DNA from: Bolinopsis microptera
Taxonomy: Eukaryota > Ctenophora > Tentaculata > Lobata > Bolinopsidae
Assembly: GCF_026151205.1 (NCBI RefSeq)
Contig: NC_087075.1
Coordinates: 5,574,858 to 5,638,857, forward strand
Reading direction: 5' to 3'
Length of the DNA: 64,000 nucleotides
Under the pieces are notes generated by a model that was not told where the DNA came from, did no database searches, and saw nothing but the letters and a program-made list of their open reading frames with translations. Below, piece by piece: positions 41,478-53,012 of this stretch (position 1 is its first letter; each line of letters starts with the position of its first letter). Both the position numbers and the translations under genes were made by a program.

Positions 41478-44038
41478 TTCTCTCCAAAGATAAAAATTGT
41501 CCTTTCTCTTATTTAATAATTTAGTGAAGTCGGGAGACTCCTTTAAATTAAATCAAATAAGCCGGATGAAATTCTTTTATCGTCTTAAATTGCAGTTTCC
41601 ATCGAGTAAATTTTAAATTATCCAGGTTGATAAAAGATGGGAGAATTTCCAATTTTATTTAATAATGAGAACAACTGAAGAAAAAGACAGATTGGGGCTG
41701 CAAATGTTTTTGAATTTAATTAACTGCTCTGAGAACATACATACTACTGGAAGGTGACTGTAGGGACAAAATCTTTCAAAAATCCAACCTTTGCACGAGT
41801 ACTCCTTTTTGTAGCTGAAGTAAAATGTAACACTGTAGCAAATTTACCATTAACAGAACAAAAAGAGCCATTTCCCCTCCAATTTTTCACTTATAACTCG
41901 AAAATTACGTATTTTAGGGAATATCTTACGAGATATATTTAAATGGTACGAAAGTCGGTGGTTTTTTCGAAAAAACACCATATTTAGGTCACCATCAATG
42001 ATCAAATTTAGATCACCATCCTTATTTTCCCCAAATTATTTTTCACGTATTTTTATCGATTAACTATCAATTTATCAATATAGTAAGTTCTAGATATGAT
42101 TCATCAAACAATTAATGAACACTAGCATTTGATCATGAATTGCTTTAAAAATGATTTTGGACACGTTCCATTAAAAATAAGCAAGCTCTGTCACTACTTT
42201 ATTGGCCACGGCGGTGAAATTTCGGGATTAGTGGAAGATAACAAACACTGTCGGTCTCCTATAGCCTCTGGAATATTATAAGTTAATTTGAGGAGCTAAC
42301 TCTCAAAGGCTCCGGAGAAATTGTTTACAAGATGATCAAACATCAAACAGCTGATCAGAGAAGATTATTGTATTTAATTTTCTCAAATATTGGGTTTCAT
42401 TTTTGTAAAATAAGGAGATGAAAAAAAATCCCCAAATACCATGATTTAATTCGGGGTACGAAATGTGGAGGTTTTCGGTAAAAATTCCCATATTTTCGTT
42501 CCCAAATCATTTAGGTCACCGGAATTATGTCGAACATAAATATATCTCGTAAGCGGTAAGGTATATTGTTTCATTAGTTGTACATAAACATGGCTATTGT
42601 GGGAATTTAGCAACCAAGTATAAACGAAAATATGCCTAAATTTGTTTTGTGACACTGACTTCTGAGGTTCAATAAATCACTTTTCCAGTTGACTGAGCAC
42701 ATTTTTGAGGGCACCAAAAACTGCGCCAGAAAATCGCGATTCTTTAGGCCAAAAATCGCGGCGCCAGGACAAGCCAAAGTAGTCGAAATCGCGGCGAAAG
42801 ATAATGTATTTGCAGTCCTAAGTTAGATGTCATATATTCGTTAACTATTCAATTTGATCGGCTCATGTCCCATGATGATGTGATACTGATCTCAAATCAT
42901 ATCATCCGACACAAAATGTGACATAACTTATGACATGATGTCAAATTATGCCATCAGATGCTCTTTACCTCAAAATATTGATCCTGCCCAAAATTGTTGG
43001 TATATGTTAAGGTCAGCACGTATGCGTAATGCTATTGCACGCGCAATTTAGAATCGTGATTTAAGTTCGTTTCATGTGAAATTCTTATATATTGGTAAAA
43101 TGGAGCACTCTTAAATTTGACAAAAATCCTTACTTTTGATTAAATACATCGTGCAGCACAAATTAGTTCATGAACAATGTTATATAAAAATGTCCTCCTT
43201 ATCTTAGCCGATTTTCCGGGTAATGCCTAATTTTCATTTAAAAATTTTAGCACTGTTAAAAATTTACAACTTGGCAGCTTAAGCTACAATTTAACTGCAA
43301 TTTAATATTCAATCTAAGAAAGTTTTATATATTAAATTTAATCCCACTCTTGACGACCCCTGACCTTTAAACTGGTCGTCAATTTAACCCAAAATGAGCA
43401 GAAAAAAATTGCACCGACAAAGAATATTATTGATTATATTTATACAATTACAAAATAAAAAGATAAAAGAACTTAGAAATGCAGACCGGAATTCCTTTTT
43501 CCTTCTTAAAAATAATCAAACCACGCCCCGGACAGTATATCACCTATATAGATCAAAGGTGCACTCGCCGCCCGGTAGGATTTAAAAAGCGGTCCATTGT
43601 CCAATAACAAGCAAAACACAAATCAATAACTATAGATCTGACAACGTTTGCAACAAGTATCTGACAAGATTCGCACTCTATTTCGACAACTTAAGTTCGC
43701 CAGAAATCAACCCTGTCGACTTCGGTACGTGTCAAACTAGAGTCCAGGTAGCGCACTCTAGTTTGACAAATAGTTTCTGCTTGTGATCTAACGGCTATTG
43801 CCGTGTCCTTATCGTAGCATCAGTCATCACAGGGTTCTATGGCAGGTGCACGAAATCAGAAATTTCAAAACGTTTAGACAATTTTCTACCGTCTAGCAAC
43901 CAGTAGTTGGAAATTTCAGAACCTTTCAGTATAATTTTAATTCTCCTGTTTGGTTTCGGTCTAGCAAACATTAAAAATAGATTGATATCGTTTGTGATTA
44001 TATCTAGTGTGGTATGTGGTTAATAAAAATTTGTATAT
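41478..44038. other. Rest of tandem unit 1, non-coding
   Basis: No supported exon. Contains the block 42318-42860 shared with 34585-35130, and a short CTAGTTTGACA inverted word pair near 43735-43760 (GTCAAACTAGAGT / ACTCTAGTTTGAC). A 63-codon open frame at 43394 is low-complexity and has no family resemblance. Confidence 0.4.
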
Positions 44039-45608
44039 TAAATATTTGTATATTATATAGCGTACTCTACAATCTAGATCTATAAAACGGAGTAAGAGTT
44101 ACCTGGGGCACCACGATAGCTTTTTATTTGTCCAATTAGAGTTAGTCTAACATCGTGCTAACTAACAATTGAGTCTGAGGTCAGTTAGGCCCAAATTGTA
44201 GTAATCAATTGTCTCAATCAGCTCCCAATAAGATTACATAATGTTCACATATTAATCACAGTATTAGTTATACAGCATGAGATAAGTGAAAAGCAAAATA
44301 ATAGAAAGCTAAATTGATAGATAATCTAAATTACAAAATGTATCTTTATGAATATCCTTTTCATCCAGTCGAAGTTCTCTCGAACTACAGTACGTGTCGA
44401 ACTAGAGTGCGTGTCGAACTAGGGTACATGTACCATCTGACAAGTGACAAATACAATCAATAAAAACACTGATTTCACCTATAGTCCTACTGCACGATTT
44501 CATAATCAGATAATCCATTGTATGTCTATTGGTCAAGTTTGTGTCTACTGTCTAGACTCTAGTGGTCAAGTTTATGTCTAGTGGTCAAGTTTCATATGTC
44601 TAATGGTCAACTTTATGTCTAGTGGTCAACTTTATGTCTCCCTAGCAGGAACCCGTCAAACCTTTAAGACTGGTGTCAAGGCTCTTTGGTGGCCGGATCA
44701 GTTTCCTACCCTAAAGTCTCCCAGTAAAAATAATTATTACCTATTTAATTCGCGTTTTTGACACCACTTGGGGGTCCAAATTTTGGGTACTAAAATTCTT
44801 ATTCCTTGGCCGATTTTCGATTTTTTCATGCTGATTTGAAGGCCATTAAAGCATTTGAATCAGTTAAAAAAGTTTCAGTTTTATATCTTGTACGGTTTTT
44901 GCGGAAACCCGTGTTAAAGTTGATGCCGTGGTGTCAGTAAAATGGTGCGGATAAATAAATATATATATATCGTCTCGCTTTATATATAGTAAGATAGTGG
45001 TCAAGTTTTAAGGAAGTTTTAGGTTAACAAGGTTACGTCGGCACTCGGCAGGTTAGCGGATTAAGAAATCAAGAAATGCAAATGAAAGTGCTCGTGAAAG
45101 TAGATTCCTAGAAACCACATTTCTCTACGGTTCATGCTGTAAACTTCTTTTGTTCACGTTTCATGCTACCCTGATAATTATGAGTCGAAAATACTTTATC
45201 GCAGTTTTTCGAAGCCCGTACCTACATTCGGAAGGCTGTGGATGTGATTGGTTCCATATCTTACTATATATCTTACTATAGCTTTATATATACAAGCGAG
45301 ACGATATATAATATATATGGATCCGTACCATTTTACTGACACCACGGCATCAACTTTAACGCGACTTTCCGCAAAAACCATAAAAGATATGCAACTGAAA
45401 CTTTTTTGACTGGGTCAAATGCTTTAATGGCCTCCAAATCAGCATGAAAAAAAAAAAAAAAATAGGCCAAGGAAGAGGAGTTTAAGAGACCAAAATTTGG
45501 ACCCTCGAGTGGTGTCAAAAAAGCGACGGGTTGGGGGTCCGAATAGGTCAAACATTTGGCTTTTGTAATATGTGACAATGAATGGTCCTCTAACCCATAT
45601 GTGATATC

Positions 45609-46218
45609 ATGATATCATATAGCCAGGCGACAATAATGGCAATGAGCAATATCAAAGTCAAATCAAAAAGCACCAGCAAAGCAATAAGTGAGCTGAACCA
45701 ACTAGCAACGGACAATCAAGTCCTACTACGATGGATACCAGCTCATAAAGGCTATGATGGTAACGAAAAGGCTGACTCTCTTGCCAAAAAAGGCTCCGAT
45801 AACTTGGACTCCGCCCATGTGCAACTACCAATACCAAAGGTATTATGGAAGGGAGCGCTGCGGAGTATAACTATAAGTCTAGTCATCGGGAAATGAGGGA
45901 AACGAGTATGGGGACATAAGTTCGCCAGATCAATCCCGAAACTTGGCAAAGAGAGCATAAGAACAGAAACACAATTCCTTACTGGACATTGTGAACTAAA
46001 CTACCACATTAATAAGTTCAAGCCGACAACGGTCCCCAAAATTTTTCCACACTGTCATGGAGGAGGAGACAATGAACCACTTTATTGGTCAGACTCAGTG
46101 CCCGAAATGGTCTTACCAGCGAGGAGTATACTTTGACTCCTTTTATCTTAGCGTGACAGACATAGTGGACAAATTCTCACTACCAAGGATCATCGGCTTC
46201 ATACAAGTAACAAAATGA
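45609..46218 (+). pseudogene. LINE RNase H plus zinc tail relic, unit 2
   Basis: Same sequence and same breaks as the copy at 39798-40407, so it was already dead when the unit duplicated. Confidence 0.8.
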
Positions 46219-47001
46219 TTTACTAAATGCAAAGAAAACAAAATCTAATCATTTTTTCTTGATTTATTAATTTTACCGGGGTAAGTACAGGGCTCCAATG
46301 CTCTATCTTACAGTGGTCACGATCTTACCATTAGTGATATTGACCACAGCCCCATACGAAGAAGTTGTATCACGTCGTGACCCCCACGGTCGTTTCACTA
46401 TGGTCCTGACGATACAGGGGGAGCCGCACACTCGTGCGCGGCGGGTCATACAACGTATGACAACGAAGAAGAATATCCCCTACTAGGTTTGCAACAACTT
46501 TTTCTGTTCTTTTGATGAGGAATCCCGTATTTATAAGTAATTACAGGGTATACCTGACCATATATAATATTCCCTAAATCTATTCAGCGGGAAGCAAATT
46601 TTTACAATAATTTGTGTGTCAATAATTCCAATAACCACATTGTCTTCCAGATGAATGCACGGAACTGCCTAACCTACCAAACATCAAATCACACACTACC
46701 TTCCCTGTGGTTGTTAGAACAGTCGTTGAACTGTGGTGTATTACCGGATACTCGCTAGGGAGACTCTCAGATAACTTGTCTTAATGGAAAGGAGTATCAA
46801 CATCCCACCAAGTTGTCAGGTCAGTTTCATGTTTATTTTCCTCTTGAGTGGAGCTAACTTCAGGTTTCAAAGCAATATAAGTGTTTATTCTGTGAAATAA
46901 AATGTGCTCCTGGATAATATCTAATTAAAAATAAGTGCGGTTTCGACGTTTGCCTCGAATTTAAAAGTCCTGTCTTTCTCTCTTCTTCCCAGGTTCTCTC
47001 C

Positions 47002-47288
47002 CAGTGGCGTAACGTTGCCTGTTGGCGCCCCCTGCCGAAAAAAGCGCCCCCTGTTGGCGCCCCCTCCCCTTTTGGTGCCCCTCCCTAAAATTGAACAAAT
47101 TAGGTGATTTTAAAGAATACGCCGGTAAAATCTCTAAAAAAGTGTGTATCTAGAGCAAAACGCGCAGTTTTGCTAGTACTTTAGTTAAGTTTTCGAAATT
47201 GTCCCACATTCAAACGACGATTTGGCGCCCCCCTAAGACGGCGCCCCCCTGCACAGCGGGGTCAGCAGGGCCTTTCGTTACGCCACTG
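47002..47288. mobile_element. hAT-type MITE, 287 bp, unit 2
   Basis: Identical arrangement to 41191-41477, including the TTCTCTCC duplication. It moved with the unit and is not an independent insertion. Confidence 0.9.
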
Positions 47289-49849
47289 TTCTCTCCAAAG
47301 ATAAAAATTGTCCTTTCTCTTATTTAATAATTTAGTGAAGTCGGGAGACTCCTTTAAATTAAATCAAATAAGCCGGATGAAATTCTTTTATCGTCTTAAA
47401 TTGCAGTTTCCATCGAGTAAATTTTAAATTATCCAGGTTGATAAAAGATGGGAGAATTTCCAATTTTATTTAATAATGAGAACAACTGAAGAAAAAGACA
47501 GATTGGGGCTGCAAATGTTTTTGAATTTAATTAACTGCTCTGAGAACATACATACTACTGGAAGGTGACTGTAGGGACAAAATCTTTCAAAAATCCAACC
47601 TTTGCACGAGTACTCCTTTTTGTAGCTGAAGTAAAATGTAACACTGTAGCAAATTTACCATTAACAGAACAAAAAGAGCCATTTCCCCTCCAATTTTTCA
47701 CTTATAACTCGAAAATTACGTATTTTAGGGAATATCTTACGAGATATATTTAAATGGTACGAAAGTCGGTGGTTTTTTCGAAAAAACACCATATTTAGGT
47801 CACCATCAATGATCAAATTTAGATCACCATCCTTATTTTCCCCAAATTATTTTTCACGTATTTTTATCGATTAACTATCAATTTATCAATATAGTAAGTT
47901 CTAGATATGATTCATCAAACAATTAATGAACACTAGCATTTGATCATGAATTGCTTTAAAAATGATTTTGGACACGTTCCATTAAAAATAAGCAAGCTCT
48001 GTCACTACTTTATTGGCCACGGCGGTGAAATTTCGGGATTAGTGGAAGATAACAAACACTGTCGGTCTCCTATAGCCTCTGGAATATTATAAGTTAATTT
48101 GAGGAGCTAACTCTCAAAGGCTCCGGAGAAATTGTTTACAAGATGATCAAACATCAAACAGCTGATCAGAGAAGATTATTGTATTTAATTTTCTCAAATA
48201 TTGGGTTTCATTTTTGTAAAATAAGGAGATGAAAAAAAATCCCCAAATACCATGATTTAATTCGGGGTACGAAATGTGGAGGTTTTCGGTAAAAATTCCC
48301 ATATTTTCGTTCCCAAATCATTTAGGTCACCGGAATTATGTCGAACATAAATATATCTCGTAAGCGGTAAGGTATATTGTTTCATTAGTTGTACATAAAC
48401 ATGGCTATTGTGGGAATTTAGCAACCAAGTATAAACGAAAATATGCCTAAATTTGTTTTGTGACACTGACTTCTGAGGTTCAATAAATCAATTTTCCAGT
48501 TGACTGAGCACATTTTTGAGGGCACCAAAAACTGCGCCAGAAAATCGCGATTCTTTAGGCCAAAAATCGCGGCGCCAGGACAAGCCAAAGTAGTCGAAAT
48601 CGCGGCGAAAGATAATGTATTTGCAGTCCTAAGTTAGATGTCATATATTCGTTAACTATTCAATTTGATCGGCTCATGTCCCATGATGATGTGATACTGA
48701 TCTCAAATCATATCATCCGACACAAAATGTGACATAACTTATGACATGATGTCAAATTATACCATCAGATGCTCTTTACCTCAAAATATTGATCCTGCCC
48801 AAAATTGTTGGTATATGTTAAGGTCAGCACGTATGCGTAATGCTATTGCACGCGCAATTTAGAATCGTGATTTAAGTTCGTTTCATGTGAAATTCTTATA
48901 TATTGGTAAAATGGAGCACTCTTAAATTTGACAAAAATCCTTACTTTTGATTAAATACATCGTGCAGCACAAATTAGTTCATGAACAATGTTATGTAAAA
49001 ATGTCCTCCTTATCTTAGCCGATTTTCCGGGTAATGCCTAATTTTCATTTAAAAATTTTAGCACTGTTAAAAATTTACAACTTGGCAGCTTAAGCTACAA
49101 TTTAACTGCAATTTAATATTCAATCTAAGAAAGTTTTATATATTAAATTTAATCCCACTCTTGACGACCCCTGACCTTTAAACTGGTCGTCAATTTAACC
49201 CAAAATGAGCAGAAAAAAATTGCACCGACAAAGAATATTATTGATTATATTTATACAATTACAAAATAAAAAGATAAAAGAACTTAGAAATGCAGACCGG
49301 AATTCCTTTTTCCTTCTTAAAAATAATCAAACCACGCCCCGGACAGTATATCACCTATATAGATCAAAGGTGCACTCGCCGCCCGGTAGGATTTAAAAAG
49401 CGGTCCATTGTCCAATAACAAGCAAAACACAAATCAATAACTATAGATCTGACAACGTTTGCAACAAGTATCTGACAAGATTCGCACTCTATTTCGACAA
49501 CTTAAGTTCGCCAGAAATCAACCCTGTCGACTTCGGTACGTGTCAAACTAGAGTCCAGGTAGCGCACTCTAGTTTGACAAATAGTTTCTGCTTGTGATCT
49601 AACGGCTATTGCCGTGTCCTTATCGTAGCATCAGTCATCACAGGGTTCTATGGCAGGTGCACGAAATCAGAAATTTCAAAACGTTTAGACAATTTTCTAC
49701 CGTCTAGCAACCAGTAGTTGGAAATTTCAGAACCTTTCAGTATAATTTTAATTCTCCTGTTTGGTCTCGGTCTAGCAAACATTAAAAATAGATTGATATC
49801 GTTTGTGATTATATCTAGTGTGGTATGTGGTTAATAAAAATTTGTATAT

Positions 49850-50995
49850 TAAATATTTGTATATTATATAGCGTACTCTACAATCTAGATCTATAAAACG
49901 GAGTAAGAGTTACCTGGGGCATCACGATAGCTTTTTATTTGTCCAATTAGAGTTAGTCTAACATCGTGCTAACTAACAATTGAGTCTGAGGTCAGTTAGG
50001 CCCAAATTGTAGTAATCAATTGTCTCAATCAGCTCCCAATAAGATTACATAATGTTCACATATTAATCACAGTATTAGTTATACAGCATGAGATAAGTGA
50101 AAAGCAAAATAATAGAAAGCTAAATTGATAGATAATCTAAATTACAAAATGTATCTTTATGAATATCCTTTTCATCCAGTCGAAGTTCTCTCGAACTACA
50201 GTACGTGTCGAACTAGAGTGCGTGTCGAACTAGGGTACATGTACCATCTGACAAGTGACAAATACAATCAATAAAAACACTGATTTCACCTATAGTCCTA
50301 CTGCACGATTTCATAATCAGATAATCCATTGTATGTCTATTGGTCAAGTTTGTGTCTACTGTCTAGACTCTAGTGGTCAAGTTTATGTCTAGTGGTCAAG
50401 TTTCATATGTCTAATGGTCAACTTTATGTCTAGTGGTCAACTTTATGTCTATAGTGGTCAAGTTTTAAGGAAGTTTTAGGTTAACAAGGTTACGTCGGCA
50501 CCCGGCAGGTTAGCGGATTAAGAAATCAAGAAATGCAAATGAAAGTGCTCGTGAAAGTAGATTCCTAGAAACCACATTTCTCTACGGTCCATGCTGTAAA
50601 CTTCTTTTGTTCACGTTTCATGCTACCCTGATAATTATGTGTCGAAAATACTTTATCGGTTTTTCGAAGTCCGTACCTACATTCGGAAGGCTGTGGATGT
50701 GATTGGTTCCATAACTTACTATATATAAAGCAAGACGATATATATGGATCCGTACCATTTTACTGACACCACGGCATCAACTTTAACGCGAATTTCCGCA
50801 AAAACCATAAAAGATATGCAACTGAAACTTTTTTGACTGGGTCAAATGCTTTAATGGCCTCCAAATCAGCATGAAAAAATAAAAAATTGGCCAAGGAAGA
50901 GGAGTTTTAGAGCCCAAAATTTGGACCCCCGAGTGGTGTCAAAAACGCGAATTAAATAGGTTATAATTATTTTAGTCTCTTGAGTCTTGACACCA
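49850..50995. repeat. Partial tandem unit 3 with 354-bp deletion
   Basis: Follows unit 1 from 38231 to 38831, then jumps to the equivalent of 39186 (ATAGTGGTCAAG) and continues to the right arm of the foldback element. The missing stretch covers the left foldback arm. Beyond it the end (CGCGAATTAAATAGG...AATTATTTTAGTC) gives a right terminus that is lost in units 1 and 2. Confidence 0.75.
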
Positions 50996-51412
50996 TTTTA
51001 GGGTTATATACGGTGAACGGACCGAATCACTACATGACTGAATCCCTATTGGTAGGGATTGAGGTATACTTTCGGACTGAATCACTACCGGACTAAATCA
51101 CTACCGCTAATATCTAGACCTAACCACTTTGATGTGATCCCTACTGAACTTTGCAATAAAGGCATAATTATTCGTATTTCATTAGTTAATTATTTTATTT
51201 TTTGTTAATTATTATTACATTTTTCGTGATAATTGACTAAGCAGAATTTTGGTCAAAAAATAATAGATAATATACTGATACAGTAATTTAAATCACACAA
51301 TAATAAGTAAACATTAAAGCATTAACCCAAAATCTTAGATCCAACAGCTTTCAGAAACTCGGTAACATCCCCAAAGTTATCATAATCATCAACCATACGT
51401 TGCATCTCCAGG

Positions 51413-51847
51413 TCAAACTTCTCCCACTTTGCTGCTCTCTTGAAGGGTTTTCTTGTGAGAATGTTGGTAGGCTGCCTGTCTGGCTCGTCTGACTAGTCGT
51501 GCCAATGACTTGGGATCACAGTTGAGCCGGGACGAGGCTTCGAAGGATAGTCCAGCGACAGAGTCTGCAACAATCTGCTTAGTTGAGTTCTCAGTAGTAG
51601 CTGCGAGGGTCTTCATTTTAGACTTGGAGCGGTGGGCTGCAATTTCTGCTGGTTGAGATTCGTGATCATGAGCGGTAGCAGAACAGAAGGTGTCCTGGAC
51701 AAGGATCAGGCGGGACTTGCACTTGTTGCACTTCCAGTAGGTCTTTTCTTCCCTCTTTCTGTTAAGGTGGTAGAGGTGACCATCGTAGAGGACGTTGCGG
51801 CTGCCTTTCTTTCTGCCAGGAATAAACTCGATGGATGAGGAAGACAT
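51413..51847 (-). CDS. FLYWCH zinc-finger protein, 144 aa, transposon-associated
   Basis: An intact single-exon frame on the minus strand. Residues 5-65 form a FLYWCH-type finger: FIPGRKKGSRNVLYDGHLYH, TYWKCNKCKSRLIL, then HDHESQP, giving the C-C-H-H ligands and the aromatic YW core. The remaining ~75 residues are Ala/Ser-rich and end with RLVRRARQAAYQHSHKK. In invertebrate genomes such fingers are commonly the N-terminal DNA-binding part of MULE transposases. Here the catalytic part is absent, so it could be a truncated transposon protein or a captured DNA-binding gene. The start at 51847 lies about 35 bp after a TATA-like box. Confidence 0.75.
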   Translation of the reverse strand: MSSSSIEFIPGRKKGSRNVLYDGHLYHLNRKREEKTYWKCNKCKSRLILVQDTFCSATAHDHESQPAEIAAHRSKSKMKTLAATTENSTKQIVADSVAGLSFEASSRLNCDPKSLARLVRRARQAAYQHSHKKTLQESSKVGEV

Positions 51848-51878
51848 AGTGGTATAAGATAAACACAGGCGTTGCGGG

Positions 51879-51889
51879 TTTATATATTA
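51879..51889 (-). promoter_or_regulatory. TATA-like box upstream of the FLYWCH ORF
   Basis: Read on the minus strand AATATATAAAC lies 32-42 bp before the ATG. A start site from it would give a very short leader. Confidence 0.4.
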
Positions 51890-52220
51890 TTCCCGCTAGC
51901 TGATTGAGATACCGAGCATGTGAAGGTTCACATCACTGTATTGTCGTATAGCAGGTCATTATGGATGACTTGATCCGAACCAGTTCTCGTTAGGGCTCCT
52001 CGTTGCGTACGTAAGTCTGTGGATCACATGTCTGCCAGGCCCCTTAGCAAGCACTCCATGAGAGCCTCGGCTCAGATCACGTCATGATATTAGAACTAGT
52101 GAACTAAGATCATCTGGTAGGGATTGAGGTATATTTTCGGACTGAATCTCTACCGGACTAAATCACTACCAGTAGGGATATTTGGGTGGTAGTGATTCAG
52201 TCCTACAATCCGTATATAAC

Positions 52221-53004
52221 GATTGTTCCTGCTAATACTTATAAAGAATGTGATATTTGGCCCTCAGATTTAAAGGAGATTGCGCGAATTTGGTCCTCAG
52301 ATTTAAAGGAATATGCGCGATTTGTCGCGGAGAACTGAAAAAAATCGCGATTCCACACGTGCCGCGATTTCCTTTTGTGCTTGCTCACCTTGATTTTGAG
52401 GAAGCCTTATTTTGGCCAGTTTGGTAGAGGGGGGGAGGGGGGGTTGGGGGTCTGAATAGGTCAAACATTTGGCTTTTGTAATACTAATATGTGACTATGA
52501 ATGGTCCTCTAACCCATATGTGATATCATGATATCATCGGTCAATCAATTGTATAGTCGATCGATCGATTGTATCGAAAAGTGCCGTCTATGAGTATGAT
52601 CCTATCAATAAAAGTTGGGAATTCTCCTGTATGATGTGTAGGACGAAGATTTATTTATGAATCCTCCACTTATATTGAGTATACATATGTGGCACGTTTT
52701 CAATAACTCCTCCGATTCATCTTTCAACCGCACAATTAATTGAACCGATGACCAGTCTAGATGCATGCACTGTCACTTATGACTTGTAAATTATATGAAC
52801 TAGCAGGTAGACAAGAAATGTCAAATAATAAAGTTAGAATTCCAATGTTAGTAATAGGCTCAATAACTGACCAGGCTATTCTGTCTTGAAATTTGCAGCT
52901 GGAAAGGGTCAGTCTTTAGAAACAAACAATGCGTCATATTCCCCCACGTTAACTGTTGAGTCGTTAATTATCATTCAGATGCAAAATTGTATCTTTAAAG
53001 TTTG
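52221..53004. other. No gene; dispersed repeat pieces
   Basis: 52250-52390 is a short version of the TTTAAAGGAAAATGCGC...AAAAATCGCGATT repeat at 54000-54190. 52445-52540 repeats 39718-39800, the sequence beside the LINE RNase H relic (GTCTGAATAGGTCAAACATT ... GATATCATGATATCAT). Nothing coding seen. Confidence 0.5.
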
Positions 53005-53012
53005 TGCAATAT

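Larger units (their letters stand above)
38231..44038. repeat. 5.81-kb tandem unit 1
   Basis: Begins TAAATATTTGTATATTATAT. Every landmark recurs 5808-5811 bp downstream; the 3-bp offset comes from one poly-A length difference at 39639. Apart from a handful of single-base differences the two units read identically. Contents in order: foldback element, LINE RNase H relic, hAT-type MITE, and AT-rich DNA without recognisable genes. Confidence 0.9.
44039..49849. repeat. 5.81-kb tandem unit 2
   Basis: Near-perfect copy of unit 1. It includes the foldback element (about 44709-45532), LINE relic (45609-46218) and hAT MITE (47002-47288). Scattered differences include an A-run length at 45449, GTTTCGGTC versus GTCTCGGTC near 49766, and ATCACTTTTCC versus ATCAATTTTCC near 48487. 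Such low divergence means a very recent duplication or an assembly duplication. Confidence 0.9.
51003..52220. mobile_element. 1.2-kb TIR element carrying a FLYWCH ORF
   Basis: Ends GTTATATACGG...GACCGAATCACTAC and GTAGTGATTCAGTCC...CCGTATATAAC are imperfect inverted repeats of about 31 bp. Inside each end lies a further ~65-bp stretch (GGTAGGGATTGAGGTATA ... CTAAATCACTACC) in direct orientation. No clear target duplication. The FLYWCH ORF suggests a Mutator-like (MULE) origin, but there is no transposase domain. Confidence 0.55.
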
